A stretch of 6,165 nucleotides of DNA from Acidaminococcaceae bacterium (GTDB lineage Bacteria; Bacillota; Negativicutes; Acidaminococcales; Acidaminococcaceae): the NCBI GenBank assembly GCA_024405585.1, contig JAKSOM010000057.1, positions 1 through 6,165 on the forward strand, given 5' to 3'. How positions within the stretch are numbered: position 1 is the first letter of the stretch; every line of letters starts with the position of its first letter. Both the position numbers and the translations under genes were made by a program. The notes beneath the pieces are model-generated. The model ran no database searches and had not been told where the DNA came from. It saw only the letters and a list, made by a program, of their open reading frames with translations. Positions 5,000-6,165 of this stretch are shown here, one piece after another.

Positions 5000-6165
5000 T
5001 CAGAACAAGCCGCTGATGACCCCATCATCGGAAACGTCAATCTTCTCCGCCGCAGGAACAGGAGGCAGACCGGGCATGGTCATAATATCCCCGGTGAGCA
5101 CCACCACAAACCCGGCACCGGCGCTGATACGGCAATTCTTAATGGTAACTTTGAACCCTGTGGGACGGCCAAGTTTGTTCTGGTCATCACTGAAGGAATA
5201 CTGGGTCTTGGCCATGCAAACGGGCAGCTTGCCATAGCCCAAACGCTCAAAATCAGCCAGTGCCTTTTCCGCATCCGCACTGTAATTCACTCCGTCGGCG
5301 CCATAAATTTCCCGGGCCACGGTCTCAATCTTCTCTTTCAAACTCATCTCATCCGGATAAATGGGTTTGAAATCGGCAGTACCACCCTCCGCCAGCCGGA
5401 CAACTTCCTTGGCCAAATCAATGCCGCCTTCACCGCCCCGGGCAAAAACATCACTCAAAGCCACGTTCACACCATGTTTTGCACAATGGGCACGTACCGC
5501 TTCCAATTCCTCCGGAGTATCCTTGGCAAAAATATTGATGGCAACTACCAGCGGCACGCCGTACTTCTTCACGTTCTCAATATGTTTTTCCAGGTTTGGC
5601 AAGCCTTTGATAACCGCCTCCACATTGGGTGTTGCCAATTCCTTTTTGTTCACGCCGCCATGCATTTTCAAAGCCCGCACTGTGGCAACCAAAACCACCG
5701 CATCGGGCTTCAAACCGGCGTAACGGCACTTAATATCAAAAAATTTCTCCGCACCCAAATCAGCCCCGAAACCTGCCTCCGTAATAGTATAATCCGCCAG
5801 CCGCATTGCGGTCTTGGTGGCCATCACACTATTGCAGCCATGGGCAATATTGGCAAAGGGGCCGCCATGAATAATGGCAGGCACATTCTCAATAGTTTGC
5901 ACCAAATTGGGCTTCATAGCGTCTTTCAAGAGAGCAGCCATCGCACCCTGGGCTTTAATCTGGCCTGCGGTGACAGGGTTCCCGGAATAATCATAAGCCA
6001 CAATAATCCGACTGAGCCGTTCCTTCAAATCATGTAAATCCCGGGCCAGGCAAAGTATGGCCATAACCTCGGAAGCCACCGTGATATCAAAACCGTCCTG
6101 ACGGGGAACACCATGGGCCTTGCCGCCCAAACCAACCACAATCTGACGCAACTCCCGGTCGTTCA
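5000..6165 (-). CDS. fhs: Formate-tetrahydrofolate ligase, N-terminus beyond window
   Basis: ATP-dependent ligase that joins formate to THF, giving 10-formyl-THF in the cytoplasm. The 387 residues present are the C-terminal two-thirds of a family of about 557 residues; the first 165-170, including the ATP P-loop, lie beyond the right edge. Conserved blocks are intact: [26 protein letters not shown] near the start of the visible part, a [14 protein letters not shown] block, [13 protein letters not shown], and the typical C-terminus TMPGLPPVP...IDVSDDG.I.GLF. I see no altered key residue. It is the upstream gene of a unit with the FolD-like gene, whose ATG follows the fhs stop codon by 1 nt. 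In anaerobes this enzyme either activates formate for purine, formyl-Met and other C1 needs, or runs in reverse to make ATP during purine or amino-acid breakdown. The window alone cannot say which. Confidence 0.97.
   Translation of the reverse strand, partial: NDRELRQIVVGLGGKAHGVPRQDGFDITVASEVMAILCLARDLHDLKERLSRIIVAYDYSGNPVTAGQIKAQGAMAALLKDAMKPNLVQTIENVPAIIHGGPFANIAHGCNSVMATKTAMRLADYTITEAGFGADLGAEKFFDIKCRYAGLKPDAVVLVATVRALKMHGGVNKKELATPNVEAVIKGLPNLEKHIENVKKYGVPLVVAINIFAKDTPEELEAVRAHCAKHGVNVALSDVFARGGEGGIDLAKEVVRLAEGGTADFKPIYPDEMSLKEKIETVAREIYGADGVNYSADAEKALADFERLGYGKLPVCMAKTQYSFSDDQNKLGRPTGFKVTIKNCRISAGAGFVVVLTGDIMTMPGLPPVPAAEKIDVSDDGVISGLF

Noticed and set aside
4931..6037. Long rightward open frame of 368 codons across the fhs-folD junction
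   Set aside because: It is antisense to two genes with clear homology, its translation is His/Asn/Thr/Gln-rich with no recognisable motif, and no ribosome site was seen. It is a by-product of C-rich third positions.
5000..6165. Possible altered active site in Fhs, by analogy with the FolD partner
   Set aside because: All visible conserved blocks match the family; the ATP-binding part is outside the window and cannot be judged.

Overview
The window is about 6.2 kb of ordinary-density bacterial chromosome of medium GC content. It holds seven protein-coding genes (two cut by the window edges), no RNA genes, no mobile elements and no CRISPR. The anaerobic-type folate pair (fhs plus folD), a Firmicutes-style MetAP, a MATE pump with the Clostridia-like DMTSGxP N-terminus, and a periplasmic LTxxQ protein with a clear signal peptide together suggest a diderm Firmicute of the Negativicutes type. 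That placement is inference from protein character only.

Left part, minus strand (1-1517): map (methionine aminopeptidase) is followed 14 nt later by a thioredoxin reductase-like gene (trxB) that runs off the left edge. The two form a short operon. Each has a visible change at a functionally important motif: Trp replaces the second catalytic His in Map, and the NADPH 2'-phosphate site HRRxxxR reads HFFDEFQ in TrxB.

Divergent promoter region (1518-1621): three copies of the extended -10 sequence TTGCTATAAT lie within 53 bp. Two of them form a perfect 12-bp inverted repeat. The outward-facing pair would give overlapping divergent promoters for map-trxB and for the rightward genes.

Centre, plus strand (1622-4136): a DedA-family membrane protein, a 12-helix MATE transporter, and a small secreted Spy/CpxP-like LTxxQ protein with a Met/His-rich tail. 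All three belong to the cell envelope, so this looks like a transport and envelope-homeostasis group. The first two genes are 13 nt apart and probably one transcript. The third follows after 99 nt and may also have its own promoter.

A strong hairpin at 4155-4185 lies between the converging spy-like and folD genes and can terminate transcription from both sides.

Right part, minus strand (4198-6165): the C-terminal two-thirds of formate-tetrahydrofolate ligase (fhs), then, 1 nt after its stop codon, a FolD-like gene. They should make and interconvert C1-loaded tetrahydrofolates. The FolD-like protein keeps its nucleotide-binding half but has lost the catalytic Lys and Gln and several folate-side motifs, so it may be a dehydrogenase without cyclohydrolase activity. 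This is the most interesting observation in the window. I see no wholly new multi-gene system.
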